64,000 bases of DNA from positions 62,001-126,000 of the forward strand of contig NZ_JAGHRB010000012.1 in assembly GCF_017743995.1 (NCBI RefSeq), written 5' to 3'. Within the stretch, counting starts at the first letter, position 1. Every line of letters starts with the position of its first letter. Positions 9,217 through 19,410 of the stretch are shown here, piece after piece. The stretch is from Ruegeria sp. R13_0 (GTDB lineage Bacteria > Pseudomonadota > Alphaproteobacteria > Rhodobacterales > Rhodobacteraceae). The notes under the pieces are model-generated. The model made no database searches. It was not told the origin of the DNA and worked only from the letters and a program-made list of their open reading frames with translations. The position numbers were made by a program, and so were the translations under genes.

Positions 9217-10191
9217 TCAGTCGGTCAGCGTGCCAAGTTCCGGAGTAGCCCCTGTCGCGGTCTCGTCCGGCCAGTTGGTACGCCAGATTTCAGCGGACCA
9301 ATGGCCGCAATGCACGGCGGGGCGGTCAAAGCCGGGCAGGGCGGGTAGCAGAGGCTCAACAACCACATCATGGCGCGGAACGGCGAAATAGGGGAACGAG
9401 TACCGCTCGCGCCCTGATCGGTTGACGACGCGGTGCGGCGTGGATTTCAATCGACCGCCCGACCACAGTTCCAACATGTCGCCGATATTGACGACGAAGC
9501 CACCGGGCGGGCAGTCGGGTGTGATCCAATCACCGGTGCGGGTTTGTACCTCCAGCCCTCCGACGGGATCTGGGGCGATGATGGTCAGCGCGTCGGTATC
9601 CTTGTGTGGGTGAATGCCATAGCCGCCCTCATCCGGCGCCTGCGGAGGGTAGTGCAGCAGGGTCATGTTGGTCATCGGGTCTTGGAATGCGTCGCGCAAT
9701 TGGCGTTCCGACAAACCCAGCCCGGTTTCGAGCGCTGCGAGCAGAAGGTCTGCCACGTCATCCAGCATCGTCCAGTAGGTCAGGATGACATCGCGCGACC
9801 CCGGCACTTCGACTGGCCAGATGTTTGGGCCATACAGCCCGCAATTTTCACGGATTGCAGCATCGGCGTCGACTTCGTGATGCAGCTTGTAGCCTTCGTA
9901 TTTGTCGGCTTTGCCCGAGCCGTCATTTGGCGTGAAGAACCCCATCGGGATAAACCCGCGGTAGTTCTCGCGGGTGATGGCTTGTTGCCATTTAGAGGCC
10001 TCTTCAACCGCAAAGATCGCGCGCGCCATTTCGCGCACCTCATCAACAGTTGCCTGCGGAATGCCAGTGCCTGTGATGGACAGAAAACCGATCTCAGTGC
10101 AGGCTTCCATGATCTGCTGCACGGTTTGGTCCCGGTCGGGATGTGTGGCGTCGCGCAGAGGGCTGAGGTCGATTGTTGGAATGTAGTCCAT
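9217..10191 (-). CDS. isopenicillin N synthase-like 2OG-Fe(II) oxygenase
   Basis: 324 aa. The N-terminal IPTIDLSPL and C-terminal jelly roll are typical of IPNS-like dioxygenases. The iron triad is visible: His and Asp in G-I-H-P-H-K-D and a distal His in T-P-H-R-V-V-N, followed by an Arg-x-Ser 2-oxoglutarate clamp (R-Y-S-F). The substrate is unknown. The ATG overlaps the stop of the upstream FAD oxidoreductase by one base, so the pair is probably translated together and may act in sequence on one metabolite. Confidence 0.92.
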   Translation of the reverse strand: MDYIPTIDLSPLRDATHPDRDQTVQQIMEACTEIGFLSITGTGIPQATVDEVREMARAIFAVEEASKWQQAITRENYRGFIPMGFFTPNDGSGKADKYEGYKLHHEVDADAAIRENCGLYGPNIWPVEVPGSRDVILTYWTMLDDVADLLLAALETGLGLSERQLRDAFQDPMTNMTLLHYPPQAPDEGGYGIHPHKDTDALTIIAPDPVGGLEVQTRTGDWITPDCPPGGFVVNIGDMLELWSGGRLKSTPHRVVNRSGRERYSFPYFAVPRHDVVVEPLLPALPGFDRPAVHCGHWSAEIWRTNWPDETATGATPELGTLTD

Positions 10192-11555
10192 CAGTGAATC
10201 CTGACGCCTTGCCGGTCCAGTTCAGCGTGAACAGGGGCAAGGTTCATGCTGTGCAGCTCCTGATTGCTTTTCAGCGATAGGGCAGCCGCGATTCCGGCCC
10301 CTTGTCCCATGACCGCGCAGCACGCCATGTTGCGCGTGGCCGCATGGGCCACTTTGTCGGCCCCGTGCGAGCGTCCTGCAACCAAAAGCCCTTTGACCCC
10401 TTTGGGCAGCATCGACCGATAGGGCACCTGCATATAGCGGCCAGTGGTCGGCAGGATCAGGATGCCGTAGCCGTCGATAAACTCGGGATAGATACCAATC
10501 GTATCCTCAAACCGGCCCTGATGGCGCGCGTCATTTTCGGTCATGTTGTAGACCGCGTCGATCTTGCGCGTGTCGCGGATGCCGATGGTCATCCCAAAAT
10601 TTCGCAGCCGCGCGTTCTCGCAACCGGGCATGAAGCGACGCAGCGCCTCGATGGCCAGCATCGACTGACGACGGCCTTCGATCTCACCCTTTGTGAGGCT
10701 GTCGGGGTCGGTGCCGTCGATTTCAGCCAGATGGATGAGGTTCATATAGGTCAGCTCACCCGTGTCGTGCATCGCGCCCCAGGTGCCTGCGATGGTGTTC
10801 AGATGAGGCGGGATCAACCCCTCATCAATCGCCTGCTGGAAAGGCTTGTGAACGAAGGGCGAGAACATGTCGTCCTCTTTGCCCGAGGTCTCAATATTCC
10901 ATTCGCCACCGCCACCCCAGTCTTTATAGGTCTGGGGGTCAGCCTTGACGCCTTCCATAAAGGCGCGTTTGTCGACACCGGCCAAGTGGAACATGACCGA
11001 GGCGGCCATCATATCCTCGCGCGCGGTTTTGTGTGTGGGCGCACCGGCGCGATGGGCGACATCGGCGTCGCCAGTCGCGTCGATCACGACATTGGCCAGA
11101 ATCGCCTCGCGACCGGCTTTGGATTCGGTGATGATGCCGGTGATCCGGTCCCCCTCCATGATGGGGGCGACGAACTGACGGTGCAGCATCGGATGCACAC
11201 CCGCCTCTTCGACCAGTTTGTCGGCCACTAGCTTGAACCCTTCGCTGTCCAGCTCATAGCTGAGCGACTGGCTTTCCGGCACTGCGGCGCCCATGTCTTT
11301 GGCGCGGGTTTCGAACTCCATGCCGATGCCGCCAGCCTCGACCGTTTGTTCGTGGCGATACCCGGCGAATCCTTCGACCCCCACGGCGGTGATATTGCCG
11401 CCCATGCAGCCGAAACGGTCGACCAGCGACACTTCGGCCCCGGCGCGCGCGGCGGCCAACGCGGCGGCCAGCCCGGCGGGGCCGGAGCCGACGACCAGAA
11501 CATCCGTTTGGTGAACAATAGGGATTTGACGGGCGGGTTCCGAGATTGTCTGCAT
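10191..11555 (-). CDS. FAD-dependent oxidoreductase
   Basis: 454 aa. Residues ~18-45 form a Rossmann FAD fold (V-V-G-S-G-P-A-G-L-A-A). The conserved G-C-M-G-G-N-I-T-A-V-G-V-E-G-F-A-G-Y segment and later V-V-I-D-A-T-G-D-A-D-V match FAD-dependent oxidoreductases (PF12831-like; related to fumarate reductase flavoproteins). The C-terminal A-G-R-S-H-G-A-D-K-V-A-H-A-A-T-R closes the flavin site. Substrate unknown. It heads a two-gene minus-strand unit with the IPNS-like oxygenase. Confidence 0.9.
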   Translation of the reverse strand: MQTISEPARQIPIVHQTDVLVVGSGPAGLAAALAAARAGAEVSLVDRFGCMGGNITAVGVEGFAGYRHEQTVEAGGIGMEFETRAKDMGAAVPESQSLSYELDSEGFKLVADKLVEEAGVHPMLHRQFVAPIMEGDRITGIITESKAGREAILANVVIDATGDADVAHRAGAPTHKTAREDMMAASVMFHLAGVDKRAFMEGVKADPQTYKDWGGGGEWNIETSGKEDDMFSPFVHKPFQQAIDEGLIPPHLNTIAGTWGAMHDTGELTYMNLIHLAEIDGTDPDSLTKGEIEGRRQSMLAIEALRRFMPGCENARLRNFGMTIGIRDTRKIDAVYNMTENDARHQGRFEDTIGIYPEFIDGYGILILPTTGRYMQVPYRSMLPKGVKGLLVAGRSHGADKVAHAATRNMACCAVMGQGAGIAAALSLKSNQELHSMNLAPVHAELDRQGVRIH

Positions 11556-11723
11556 CGGGGCCTCATGGTTTTACATTTCTGTCACATTTGAAAACCCTGA
11601 TCGGCGGGTCAATCAAAAATCCGACTGACCTGAGGTCGCAAAATCACCAATGGCCGATTGCCCCCGGCGGGGGTTTGGCATAATCACCTTGAAAAGCTCA
11701 AATCCACCTTTGAAGGTCACCCA

Positions 11724-13064
11724 ATGCGCCTTAGCCGTTACTTTCTGCCCGTTCTCAAGGAAAACCCCTCCGAGGCCCAGATCGTCAGCCACCGGCTGAT
11801 GTTGCGCGCCGGGATGATCAAGCAGGCCTCGGCCGGGATCTATTCCTGGCTGCCGTTGGGCTTCAAGGTCCTGCGCAAGCTGGAGAACATTGTACATGAG
11901 GAACAGGCGCGGGCAGGCCATATCGCGATCCAGATGCCGATCCTGCAATCGGCGGATCTGTGGCGCGAATCCGGTCGCTATGACGACTACGGTCAGGAAA
12001 TGCTGCGCATGCAGGACCGTCACGGTCGCGACATGCTGTATACGCCGACCGCTGAGGAACTGGTGACCGATATCTTCCGTGGCCATGTCAGCAGCTACAA
12101 GGACCTTCCGCTGACCCTCTACCAAATCCAGTGGAAATTCCGCGATGAAATCCGCCCGCGTTTCGGCGTGATGCGGGGGCGCGAATTCTACATGAAGGAT
12201 GGCTATAACTTCGACCTGACCAAAGAAGACGCGCTGCACGCCTATAACCGCCATCTGGTGAGCTACCTGCGCACTTACGAACGCATGGGCCTGCAGGCGA
12301 TCCCGATGCGCGCCGATTCCGGCCCGATTGGCGGCGATGACACGCACGAATTCCTGGTTCTGGCCGAAACCGGTGAATCCGAGGTGTTCTATGACAGCGC
12401 CGTCACTGATCTGACCTTTGGCGACCGTCAGATCGACTATGATGACCGCGCGCAATGTCAGGCGATTTTGGAGGAGTTCACCTCGAAATACGCGCGCACG
12501 GACGAAACCCATGATGAGGCGCTGTTCAACCAGATCCCTGAAGAGCGCCGCCGCGTGGCGCGCGGGATCGAGGTTGGTCAGATCTTCTACTTCGGCACCA
12601 AATATTCCGAGGCTATGGGCGCGACCGTTCAAGGCCCCGATGGCAAGCCGGTTCCGGTTCACATGGGCAGCCATGGCATCGGCGTCAGCCGCCTGATCGG
12701 CGCGATCATCGAGGCCAGCCACGATGACAAAGGCATCATCTGGCCCGAAGGCGTGACACCGTTCCATTGTGGCATCGTCAACCTGAAACAGGGTGATGAA
12801 GAAGCAGACGCGGCCTGTGACAAGCTCTATGGCGCTCTAACCGCTCTGGGTCTTGAGCCGCTCTATGACGACCGTAATGAGCGGGCAGGGGGCAAGTTCG
12901 CCACCATGGACCTGATCGGTCTGCCATGGCGTATCACCGTCGGGCCGCGCGGGTTGAAAAACGGTGTGGTCGAGTTGACCTGCCGTCGCACGGGCGAAAG
13001 CGAAGAGCTGAGCCCCGAAGCCGCCGTCACCAAAATTGCCGGGATTTATGAGCAGATCGCCTGA
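11724..13064 (+). CDS. proS: prolyl-tRNA synthetase (short alphaproteobacterial type)
   Basis: 446 aa class II synthetase charging tRNA-Pro. It begins [10 protein letters not shown], the conserved alphaproteobacterial N-terminus. Motif 2 is seen around [17 protein letters not shown] and motif 3 around G-S-H-G-I-G-V-S-R. The usual bacterial editing insertion between motifs 2 and 3 (~180 aa) is absent, as normal in this class. ATG 11724 was chosen over an upstream in-frame start at 11658 because of homologue N-termini and GAAGGT just upstream. The 3' end overlaps the next gene. Confidence 0.97.
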   Translation: MRLSRYFLPVLKENPSEAQIVSHRLMLRAGMIKQASAGIYSWLPLGFKVLRKLENIVHEEQARAGHIAIQMPILQSADLWRESGRYDDYGQEMLRMQDRHGRDMLYTPTAEELVTDIFRGHVSSYKDLPLTLYQIQWKFRDEIRPRFGVMRGREFYMKDGYNFDLTKEDALHAYNRHLVSYLRTYERMGLQAIPMRADSGPIGGDDTHEFLVLAETGESEVFYDSAVTDLTFGDRQIDYDDRAQCQAILEEFTSKYARTDETHDEALFNQIPEERRRVARGIEVGQIFYFGTKYSEAMGATVQGPDGKPVPVHMGSHGIGVSRLIGAIIEASHDDKGIIWPEGVTPFHCGIVNLKQGDEEADAACDKLYGALTALGLEPLYDDRNERAGGKFATMDLIGLPWRITVGPRGLKNGVVELTCRRTGESEELSPEAAVTKIAGIYEQIA

Positions 13065-13929
13065 TCCGCTGATCTCGGTCATCACCGCGACCTACAACCT
13101 GCTGTCCCAAGGGCGGCAGGACAGTTTCAAAGGCGTTGTCGATTGCATGAAGCGTCAGAATTGCGCGCGGGCCGAGCACATAATTCAAGACGGTGCCTCA
13201 ACCGACGGCACCGTCGCTCTGCTGCACGAGTTGACCGAAGGGATGCCGCGCACGACTGTGATCAGTGAACCGGATGGCGGTTTGTATGACGCGATGAACA
13301 AGGGCGCGCAGGCGGCAAAGGGTGAATACCTTTTGTTCCTGAACTCAGACGACTCGCTGGCCTCGGATGATATTCTTAACCAAGCCGCAGATCGGCTGGA
13401 GGCGACCAAGCCTGACTTCCTATATGGCTCAACGCTGCGCCGTTATGAGGATGGTGGCGAGACGATGGAAAAGCGGATGTCGCTGAAAGCCATCCTGCAG
13501 CGCATGCCGTTCTGCCATAACTCGGTCTTCATTCGTCGTGATGTATTTCAGGCGCTGGGGGGGCACGATCGCCAGTTCCGTATTGCTGCCGACTATGACC
13601 TGATGCTGCGCCTGATTGGTTCGGGCTATCAGGGTGAGCGTATGGATGAGCCGATCTCACTGTTCTGGGATCGTGGCGCGACCAGTGATCAGGATGCGAC
13701 CGGCAAGGATTACGCTCGGGTCTGGATGAACTACTACGCGGGATTCAAATCCGCGAAAGCCCTCAGTCTGGATGATTTCGCCGGGTTCTATCGACGTGGC
13801 CACATGCCGGCTCGTCTGATCTGGGAGCTCTTACGGCGACCCGACACACCCGAGCCGATCAAGATCGCCGCGCGCCACAGTCTGGCAAAAACCCTGCGCC
13901 GATCCGTTCAGTTTTGGCGCAGCTACTAG
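13048..13929 (+). CDS. family 2 glycosyltransferase
   Basis: 293 aa GT-A enzyme: [11 protein letters not shown] at the start, [24 protein letters not shown] and L-F-L-N-S-D-D as the nucleotide-sugar/metal motif. The [10 protein letters not shown] motif is typical of WcaA-like enzymes acting on exopolysaccharide or lipid-linked sugars. ATG 13048 lies inside the proS 3' end (17-base overlap), so it is probably translationally coupled to proS, an odd partnership. No membrane helix is seen. Donor and acceptor are unknown. Confidence 0.9.
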   Translation: MSRSPDPLISVITATYNLLSQGRQDSFKGVVDCMKRQNCARAEHIIQDGASTDGTVALLHELTEGMPRTTVISEPDGGLYDAMNKGAQAAKGEYLLFLNSDDSLASDDILNQAADRLEATKPDFLYGSTLRRYEDGGETMEKRMSLKAILQRMPFCHNSVFIRRDVFQALGGHDRQFRIAADYDLMLRLIGSGYQGERMDEPISLFWDRGATSDQDATGKDYARVWMNYYAGFKSAKALSLDDFAGFYRRGHMPARLIWELLRRPDTPEPIKIAARHSLAKTLRRSVQFWRSY

Positions 13930-14282
13930 GCCTGTACCACCGGACGCGCAGTCAGAATGTCGCCGTCTGCGTCGTTCCCGCGGGCCACAACGATCGGACG
14001 CCCCATGCGGCGCACCAGCTCCCGAAGCTCAAAGCCCAGAAACCGGATCCCACAGACGCGTGCGCCGGTGTCGCGGTCGGTTACGCAAAGACGCCCTTCG
14101 CGAAAGGCAAGGCGATAGCCTTTGTCCCTCAGGACCTCGGCCAAATTGTTCCAGCTAACTGCGCTTGCAAAGATCGGACGGATCGCAGCACGAAGCAGTG
14201 CCGCAGTTTCACAATCCAAATCTGATGAAGGTTTGTGGGCCAAAATCGGGCCCGTCCCAAGTGTTGTATTTTGAATATTCAT
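13926..14282 (-). CDS. hypothetical protein, small basic domain
   Basis: 118 aa. The central part reads W-N-N-L-A-E-V-L-R-D-K-G-Y followed by G-R-L-C-V-T-D and a late L-R-R-M-G-R-P. To my eye this resembles the helix-hairpin segment near the C-terminus of some MobA-type relaxases, but no nuclease domain is present and I do not claim that function. ATG 14282 is preceded by a G-rich SD; an earlier TTG would add 7 residues. Its 3' end overlaps the convergent glycosyltransferase by 4 bases. Confidence 0.65.
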   Translation of the reverse strand: MNIQNTTLGTGPILAHKPSSDLDCETAALLRAAIRPIFASAVSWNNLAEVLRDKGYRLAFREGRLCVTDRDTGARVCGIRFLGFELRELVRRMGRPIVVARGNDADGDILTARPVVQA

Positions 14283-14613
14283 GAGCGACCCCCGCTCTTT
14301 CAAATGTGTTCCCCCAAAGTCAGGGTGACAAAGTTTCTGATATTAAGCAAAAAGCGAAATAAAATTGCTTAATTGTTGTGGCATTTTGAGTTCAGTGCCT
14401 CACGCAATGCCGATATTGACTTCATAGCTGAAACAATAGCGGCCTGTCTGTGAAGGTCGTCACAACCTCTGGTGTAACCAATTGGCGGGCAAGACTACTT
14501 TTACCCTGCCAAAGTGCCGGCAAGTGATTCGTTTCGATCTGGAGGCAGTGCAATTTGACCTCGGCAGATTTGCTGATAGACGAGGGCACGCCCCAGAGAA
14601 AGGCCGCAGGTTC
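14283..14613. other. AT-rich intergenic region with a 30-bp dyad
   Basis: This stretch separates divergent genes. TTAAGCAA (14343-14350) and TTGCTTAA (14365-14372) form a perfect 8-bp inverted repeat with centres 22 bp apart, in a locally AT-rich context. It suits an operator or promoter region for either gene. I see no convincing gene. The right part may be coding if the downstream protein starts at an earlier GTG/TTG. Confidence 0.5.
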
Positions 14614-15600
14614 GTGCTGAGTTTCGCCACTATTGTCTATTCCAAGGATTATCCGCTGCTCAGGCTTCAGGCGATGTCTATGGCCAGGTTTGTTGCGCCG
14701 GATCAGGTGGCCTCGATCCATGTTATTCTGAACGATGTAGATGAGGCCGGGCTAGCCGCGGAGATCGAACCGATCCTGCAGCACTACGGCCCGCTGCGCC
14801 CTAAGGTGCGGATTCTGAAAGGCGAAGAGGTGTTGCTGGGCGAAGGGCACACTGCCAAGCGGCCGCTGAAAGATCGAATCCTGATCGAAAACCGCTATCG
14901 CCTTCCCCTGATCCGCAAAGGCGGATGGAGGGGCAACAATGGCTACCGTATGCAACAGGTGCTGAAACTGGGCGCGGCGCGGGTGGCAGAGACCGAGAAT
15001 ATCGTCATTCTCGACACCAAGAACCTGTTCTTGCGGTCGTTCGAAGAAGGCGAGTTCTTCTCACCCCAAGGACCAGCCCGCATTCAGTTCATGCCAGTTC
15101 AAAGCGACTATCACCGCAATTGGTTGCTCCAGAGTCTAGAGGCTTTGGGTGTTGAACAAACGCTGACGGACGACCTGCGTACCACGACGTTTTCGACGCC
15201 CTTTCCGGTGCGCCGGACGCTGATCCTTTCGCTGCTTGATGAGATCAATACACGCTACGGCTCGGTTCAGGCGCTGTTTGCGTCTAAACGGCGGCCATCG
15301 GAGTTCATGTTGATGAACGCGTTCTGTCTGAAGTCACGTGATGGCTATGCGCCGTGGTTCGAACCCACTGACCCTGCGCATATTGGGATGTGGCCGACGT
15401 ATTCCACGGATGAACTGGCTAAGCTGGTCGCGCGGCTGCAGGACGACAGGTCGCTGACCCTCGGGCTGCACAACAGGGCGGTCGCGAATCTGCCGGAGGA
15501 TTTGCGCGGGCAAGTCTATGCGGCCCTTGAAACGCGTGGCATATGCGATCGCCAGGTGACCGAAGAGGTTCTGCAGCAAACTTCCGCGCTTTCGAGCTGA
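14614..15600 (+). CDS. DUF6492-like, glycosyltransferase-type protein
   Basis: About 328 aa from GTG 14614. The pattern is a GT-A-like fold: L-S-F-A-T-I-V-Y, P-L-L-R-L-Q-A-M-S-M-A-R-F, then N-I-V-I-L-D-T-K-N-L-F-L, where a D-x-K replaces the usual DxD, and K-R-R-P-S-E-F. It resembles roseobacter DUF6492 proteins. The start is uncertain: in-frame TTG 14482 and GTG 14548 are also possible, but neither has a well-placed SD. Near the other glycosyltransferase, it may act in surface polysaccharide synthesis (inference). Confidence 0.7.
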   Translation: MLSFATIVYSKDYPLLRLQAMSMARFVAPDQVASIHVILNDVDEAGLAAEIEPILQHYGPLRPKVRILKGEEVLLGEGHTAKRPLKDRILIENRYRLPLIRKGGWRGNNGYRMQQVLKLGAARVAETENIVILDTKNLFLRSFEEGEFFSPQGPARIQFMPVQSDYHRNWLLQSLEALGVEQTLTDDLRTTTFSTPFPVRRTLILSLLDEINTRYGSVQALFASKRRPSEFMLMNAFCLKSRDGYAPWFEPTDPAHIGMWPTYSTDELAKLVARLQDDRSLTLGLHNRAVANLPEDLRGQVYAALETRGICDRQVTEEVLQQTSALSS

Positions 15601-15679
15601 CCTATAAGGACAAGCGGCTTGACCCTCGGGCGAAATGCCGAAAGGGTCGCGCCAAACCAGAAAATAACCCGGAGCAGGC

Positions 15680-16975
15680 ATGGCCAAAACACCCCAGCCT
15701 TTCGCCCCTTTTGAATGGAAGATCGCCTGGCGCTACCTACGCGCGCGTCGGGCCGAGGGTGGCGTCAGCGTGATGACCTGGATCTCGCTTATCGGGATCA
15801 CATTGGCTGTTTTTGCCCTGATTGCCACTTTAGCGGTGCGCTCGGGATTTCGGGCCGAATTCGTTGGCACCATTCTAGGGGCTAACGCACATGTGACGGT
15901 CTATTCCTCGGGTGAGATCGACGCGCAGGGGCGGGTTGATCGGACCATTGCAGATTTTGAGGAGCGCACGGCGCGTCTGGCGCAAGTGCCCGGGGTTGAA
16001 CGGGTCGCGCCCTTGGTCAAAGGGCAGGTGCTGATCACCAACCGCGACCGCAGCAGTGGCGTTCAGGTGTTCGGGATGCGCCCCGACGATCTGCGTGATT
16101 TGCCGGGGATTGCGGAAAGCGAGGAAGCGGTTGGCGATCTGTCCGAGTTTCAGACGGGCGAAGACGTCATCGCCATCGGCTCCGGCGTAGCGCGCAGCAT
16201 TGGTGCCACGGTTGGCGACACCGTTAAGCTCACTTCGCCCAACGGGGTCAAAACCGCCTTTGGAACGTCGCCACGGGTGAATGCATATCGCGTTGTCTAC
16301 GTGTTCTCGGCCGGGCGCTACGATATCGACCGCACGCGGGTCTATATGCCGTTCTCGCAGGCGCAGAGTTTTTTCAACCGTGAGGGCGTCGCCGACGAGA
16401 TCGAAGTCATGGTCGAGCGCCCCGAAGACCTCAATCCGATCCTGATCCCTATCCTTGAAGCCGCAGGCGAGCGCAGCCAGATCTGGACGTGGCAGGATGC
16501 CTCGGGCGGGTTCCTGAGGGCACTGGAGGTCGAGGACAACGTGATGTTCATCATCCTGTCGATCCTTGTCCTCATTGCGGCGATGAACATCGTCTCGGGC
16601 CTGATCATGCTGGTCAAAAACAAGGGCCGAGATATTGGCATCCTGCGCACCATTGGTCTCAGCGAGGGTTCGGTCCTGCGGGTGTTTTTCATCTGCGGCG
16701 CGTTCACGGGCATCATCGGCACGGTCATGGGTGTGATCCTGGGTTGCCTGTTCGCGCTCTATATCGACCCGATCTTCTCGTTTGTGAACTACGCGATGGG
16801 CGGTGGTGTCTGGGATCCTTCGATCCGAGGGATCTACGCCTTGCCCGCCGAGCTTCACCTCAGCGACGTTCTGAAGGCGATAGGCCTGTCTCTGGGCCTG
16901 TCTTTCTTTGTCACCTATTTCCCTGCCCGCCGCGCCGCGCGGCTGAATCCGGTTGAGGCGCTGCGCTATGAATGA
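15680..16975 (+). CDS. lolC: lipoprotein-releasing ABC transporter permease (LolC/E/F type)
   Basis: 431 aa: one N-terminal membrane helix (~30-55), a large periplasmic MacB-like domain, and three C-terminal helices (~280-420). The N-terminal [14 protein letters not shown] and the C-terminal [17 protein letters not shown] are hallmarks of Lol permeases. It extracts outer-membrane lipoproteins from the inner membrane with LolD. Only one permease gene is present, so the complex may be a LolF-like homodimer. The 3' end overlaps lolD by 8 bases. Confidence 0.93.
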   Translation: MAKTPQPFAPFEWKIAWRYLRARRAEGGVSVMTWISLIGITLAVFALIATLAVRSGFRAEFVGTILGANAHVTVYSSGEIDAQGRVDRTIADFEERTARLAQVPGVERVAPLVKGQVLITNRDRSSGVQVFGMRPDDLRDLPGIAESEEAVGDLSEFQTGEDVIAIGSGVARSIGATVGDTVKLTSPNGVKTAFGTSPRVNAYRVVYVFSAGRYDIDRTRVYMPFSQAQSFFNREGVADEIEVMVERPEDLNPILIPILEAAGERSQIWTWQDASGGFLRALEVEDNVMFIILSILVLIAAMNIVSGLIMLVKNKGRDIGILRTIGLSEGSVLRVFFICGAFTGIIGTVMGVILGCLFALYIDPIFSFVNYAMGGGVWDPSIRGIYALPAELHLSDVLKAIGLSLGLSFFVTYFPARRAARLNPVEALRYE

Positions 16976-17654
16976 TGTGAGCTTGCGGCTGAACGGCCTG
17001 ACGAAAACCTACCTGCAAGGCACCCCCGGTGAGGTGCAGGTTTTGCGCGGGATTGATCTAGAGTTGCAGGCGGGTGAGGCCGTCGCGCTTGTTGCGCCGT
17101 CTGGCGCGGGCAAGTCGACCCTTTTGCATATCGCCGGGCTGCTGGACACGCCCGACAGCGGTAACGTTGAGATTGCGGGTCAGGATCTTGCAGGAAAAGG
17201 CGACCGCACGCGCACGGCTATGCGGCGTCAGGGTGTCGGGTTTGTCTACCAGTTCCACCATCTGCTGCCCGAGTTCACAGCGCTCGAGAACATCACCCTG
17301 CCACAACTCGCCAACGGTGTGTCCGAGCGGGATGCGCAGGACAGGGCGATGTCCCTGTTGGATCGCGTCGGTGTCGCCCAACGCGCCGATCACCGTCCGG
17401 CGGCGCTGTCCGGGGGTGAACAGCAACGGGTCGCGTTCTGTCGTGCTCTGGCCAACGCGCCGCGCGTTTTGCTGGCGGATGAACCAACGGGCAACCTTGA
17501 TCCGGATACATCGGATCAGGTGTTCGAGGCCCTGATGACTTTGGTTCGCGACCAAGGTCTGTCTGCTCTGATCGCCACGCATAATCTGGACCTGGCCGCG
17601 CGGATGGACCGCATCGTCAGGTTGGAAGGCGGAGTGCTCAAGCCAGTTGAGTGA
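16968..17654 (+). CDS. lolD: lipoprotein-releasing ABC transporter ATPase LolD
   Basis: 228 aa ABC ATPase. Walker A is APSGAGKST at 43-51, followed by the FtsE/LolD-type Q-loop [12 protein letters not shown], then LSGGEQQR and Walker [12 protein letters not shown], with switch His in ATHNLD. ATG 16968 sits inside the permease 3' end, so both are co-translated. It powers lipoprotein release to LolA in the periplasm. Its last 17 bases overlap the convergent DMT permease gene. Confidence 0.95.
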   Translation: MNDVSLRLNGLTKTYLQGTPGEVQVLRGIDLELQAGEAVALVAPSGAGKSTLLHIAGLLDTPDSGNVEIAGQDLAGKGDRTRTAMRRQGVGFVYQFHHLLPEFTALENITLPQLANGVSERDAQDRAMSLLDRVGVAQRADHRPAALSGGEQQRVAFCRALANAPRVLLADEPTGNLDPDTSDQVFEALMTLVRDQGLSALIATHNLDLAARMDRIVRLEGGVLKPVE

Positions 17655-18075
17655 TCGCCACTCCGATTGCCATCACCGCAATCCCGCCTGCGCGCATCAG
17701 GGTAAGTGGCGTGACCTGCGCGCCGAAAAGGCCGAAATGGTCGATGGCGGCCGTGCTGATCAATTGTCCCAGAAGGACAAAGAACACGGCATTGCCGACG
17801 CCGAAATGCGGCGCGACATGGGTGATCGACAGGACGTAGAAAGCGATCAGAACGCCCGCCAGCAACAGGTGTTTTGGGGCCTGCGCCACTTTTGACAGCG
17901 CCTCAAAACCGGGAAAGACGACCATCACCAGCGCGGAAGACCCGAAGGCGATGGCAAACAGGATCACAGCCGCAGTGGTCGGCGAGCCGATGAGTTTGCC
18001 AAGCGCCGCGTTCAAAGCGGCCAGGATTGGGACTCCGATCCCGGCGGCCAACATGATGGCTGCGTAGTGTGTCAT
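17638..18075 (-). CDS. DMT family transporter, YdcZ/DUF606 type
   Basis: 145 aa with four to five hydrophobic helices. Features are N-terminal [31 protein letters not shown] and the terminal [11 protein letters not shown]. This matches small half-size DMT permeases of the YdcZ family. Substrate unknown. Its 3' end overlaps lolD (convergent). Confidence 0.85.
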   Translation of the reverse strand: MTHYAAIMLAAGIGVPILAALNAALGKLIGSPTTAAVILFAIAFGSSALVMVVFPGFEALSKVAQAPKHLLLAGVLIAFYVLSITHVAPHFGVGNAVFFVLLGQLISTAAIDHFGLFGAQVTPLTLMRAGGIAVMAIGVAITQLA

Positions 18076-18173
18076 GGCCCGAACCCTCTTTACCCGTATT
18101 CGTTGATCTGGATCATTGCGCCAAGCCGCGCAGCGGGCAAGCCTGTTGAGAGCAAATGTGGTAGGAGGATGCG

Positions 18174-18578
18174 ATGATCACAAAGCTTTGTTTTGCAACG
18201 GCGTCAGCTCTGATTGCCATGTCTGTCCCGCTATGGGCGCAGGATGCGGAGAAAGGCGCTGAGCTTTACCAGCACTATTGCGCCACCTGTCACGGGATTG
18301 ATGCAACCGGCCATGGGCCGATGGCGGGTGTGCTGGTCATTCAGCCAACCAACCTGAAGACACTGGCAAACGCGGACGGTGCCTTCCCAACGGCCCGTGT
18401 GGTGGCGCGGATTGACGGGCGTGATCCGTTGGTGAGCCACGGCAGTCCAATGCCAGTTTATGGCCCGTATTTCCAAGGGCAGGACGCCGCGATCAAAACG
18501 CCCGAGGGGCAACCGATCCTGACCAGCCAGCCCATTGTCGATCTGGTGGAATATCTGAAAACCTTGCAGGGCAGCTAA
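18174..18578 (+). CDS. periplasmic class I cytochrome c
   Basis: 134 aa with a Sec signal peptide (cleavage near residue 22, W-A-Q-D), then a single heme-c motif CATCH at 36-40. A Met near S-P-M-P-V-Y-G is the candidate sixth ligand. The mature part is a small mono-heme electron carrier. It stands alone between divergent and convergent neighbours, so its redox partner cannot be inferred. SD-like GGAGG lies just upstream of the ATG. Confidence 0.92.
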   Translation: MITKLCFATASALIAMSVPLWAQDAEKGAELYQHYCATCHGIDATGHGPMAGVLVIQPTNLKTLANADGAFPTARVVARIDGRDPLVSHGSPMPVYGPYFQGQDAAIKTPEGQPILTSQPIVDLVEYLKTLQGS

Positions 18579-18582
18579 ACGC

Positions 18583-19269
18583 TCAGCTGCAGATGCCTTC
18601 GATCTTTGCCTCGCTCCACGGGATTGCGATGTCACGCTCGCGGCCGGTCTGTGGCAGCGGGGACAGATCAAAGTGTATACCTAGCATATCGTGCAACCTT
18701 TTGGTGCGCTCCGCCTGAGGGTCCAGCGCGCGGCAGCAGACATATTCCTCGACAATCGCGCCCTGCTGTTCGAACCCGTAGGACAGGAAATCCGGCGAGG
18801 TTTCCAGATCGAACAGATACGGATCCTTGCGCCCTCCATGTTCCGCCGCGGCGCGCAGAGGGTGATAGCCTGTGGTCTCGCGGTTCTGCCATTGCCAGAT
18901 ATGGGTCAGTTCGTGCGCCAGCAGCATGGCGGCGATCAGGTTCATCTCTTCGGGGTAGTCGGACATGTAGTCCTCAAGATACCAATCGCGTGCGAAATAG
19001 ACCTTGTTGAACAGGGCAACGGCGGCCGGTTTTCCGGTGACCACGCCTGCCTCGACCGGAGGCAGGATGCGTTCCCGACAGGCCTCACGCGGGCGCGCTT
19101 CGCGGAAATAGGTGACCGGTACGACAGGGGCCCCTTTGACCAGCCGGACGCTATCCAGATCCAGCGTCGTGCCTTGCACCGCGCTTGCAAAGCCACGCTC
19201 CTGCTCGGTCAGGGGACGCCCGCAGGAGGACAGAAGCAAAAGGAGCATAAACAGAGTGCGCAAGGCCAT
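18583..19269 (-). CDS. HExxH lipoprotein, putative zinc metallopeptidase-like
   Basis: 228 aa. A lipobox L-L-S-S-C puts the lipidated Cys at residue 16. HELTH at 119-123, followed by IWQWQ, is a zincin motif. The later F-E-Q-Q-G-A-I-V-E-E-Y segment supplies the likely third ligand, as in DUF4157-like zincins found near toxin and secretion modules. Function unknown; several such proteins are structural rather than proteolytic. The gene stands alone on this strand and converges on the cytochrome gene with a 4-base gap. Confidence 0.8.
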   Translation of the reverse strand: MALRTLFMLLLLLSSCGRPLTEQERGFASAVQGTTLDLDSVRLVKGAPVVPVTYFREARPREACRERILPPVEAGVVTGKPAAVALFNKVYFARDWYLEDYMSDYPEEMNLIAAMLLAHELTHIWQWQNRETTGYHPLRAAAEHGGRKDPYLFDLETSPDFLSYGFEQQGAIVEEYVCCRALDPQAERTKRLHDMLGIHFDLSPLPQTGRERDIAIPWSEAKIEGICS

Positions 19270-19410
19270 GTGATCAACCCTAGTGCGTCACTAGAGTTGC
19301 GCAAGGCGATTTCACGTAGACGTGGCCGGGCCGCAGCCGGTGCTTGATTCAGCGCAAGACCAAATCGGCACGATACCGCTACACGGGTCGAAATATCTAT
19401 CGGAGAGTCC

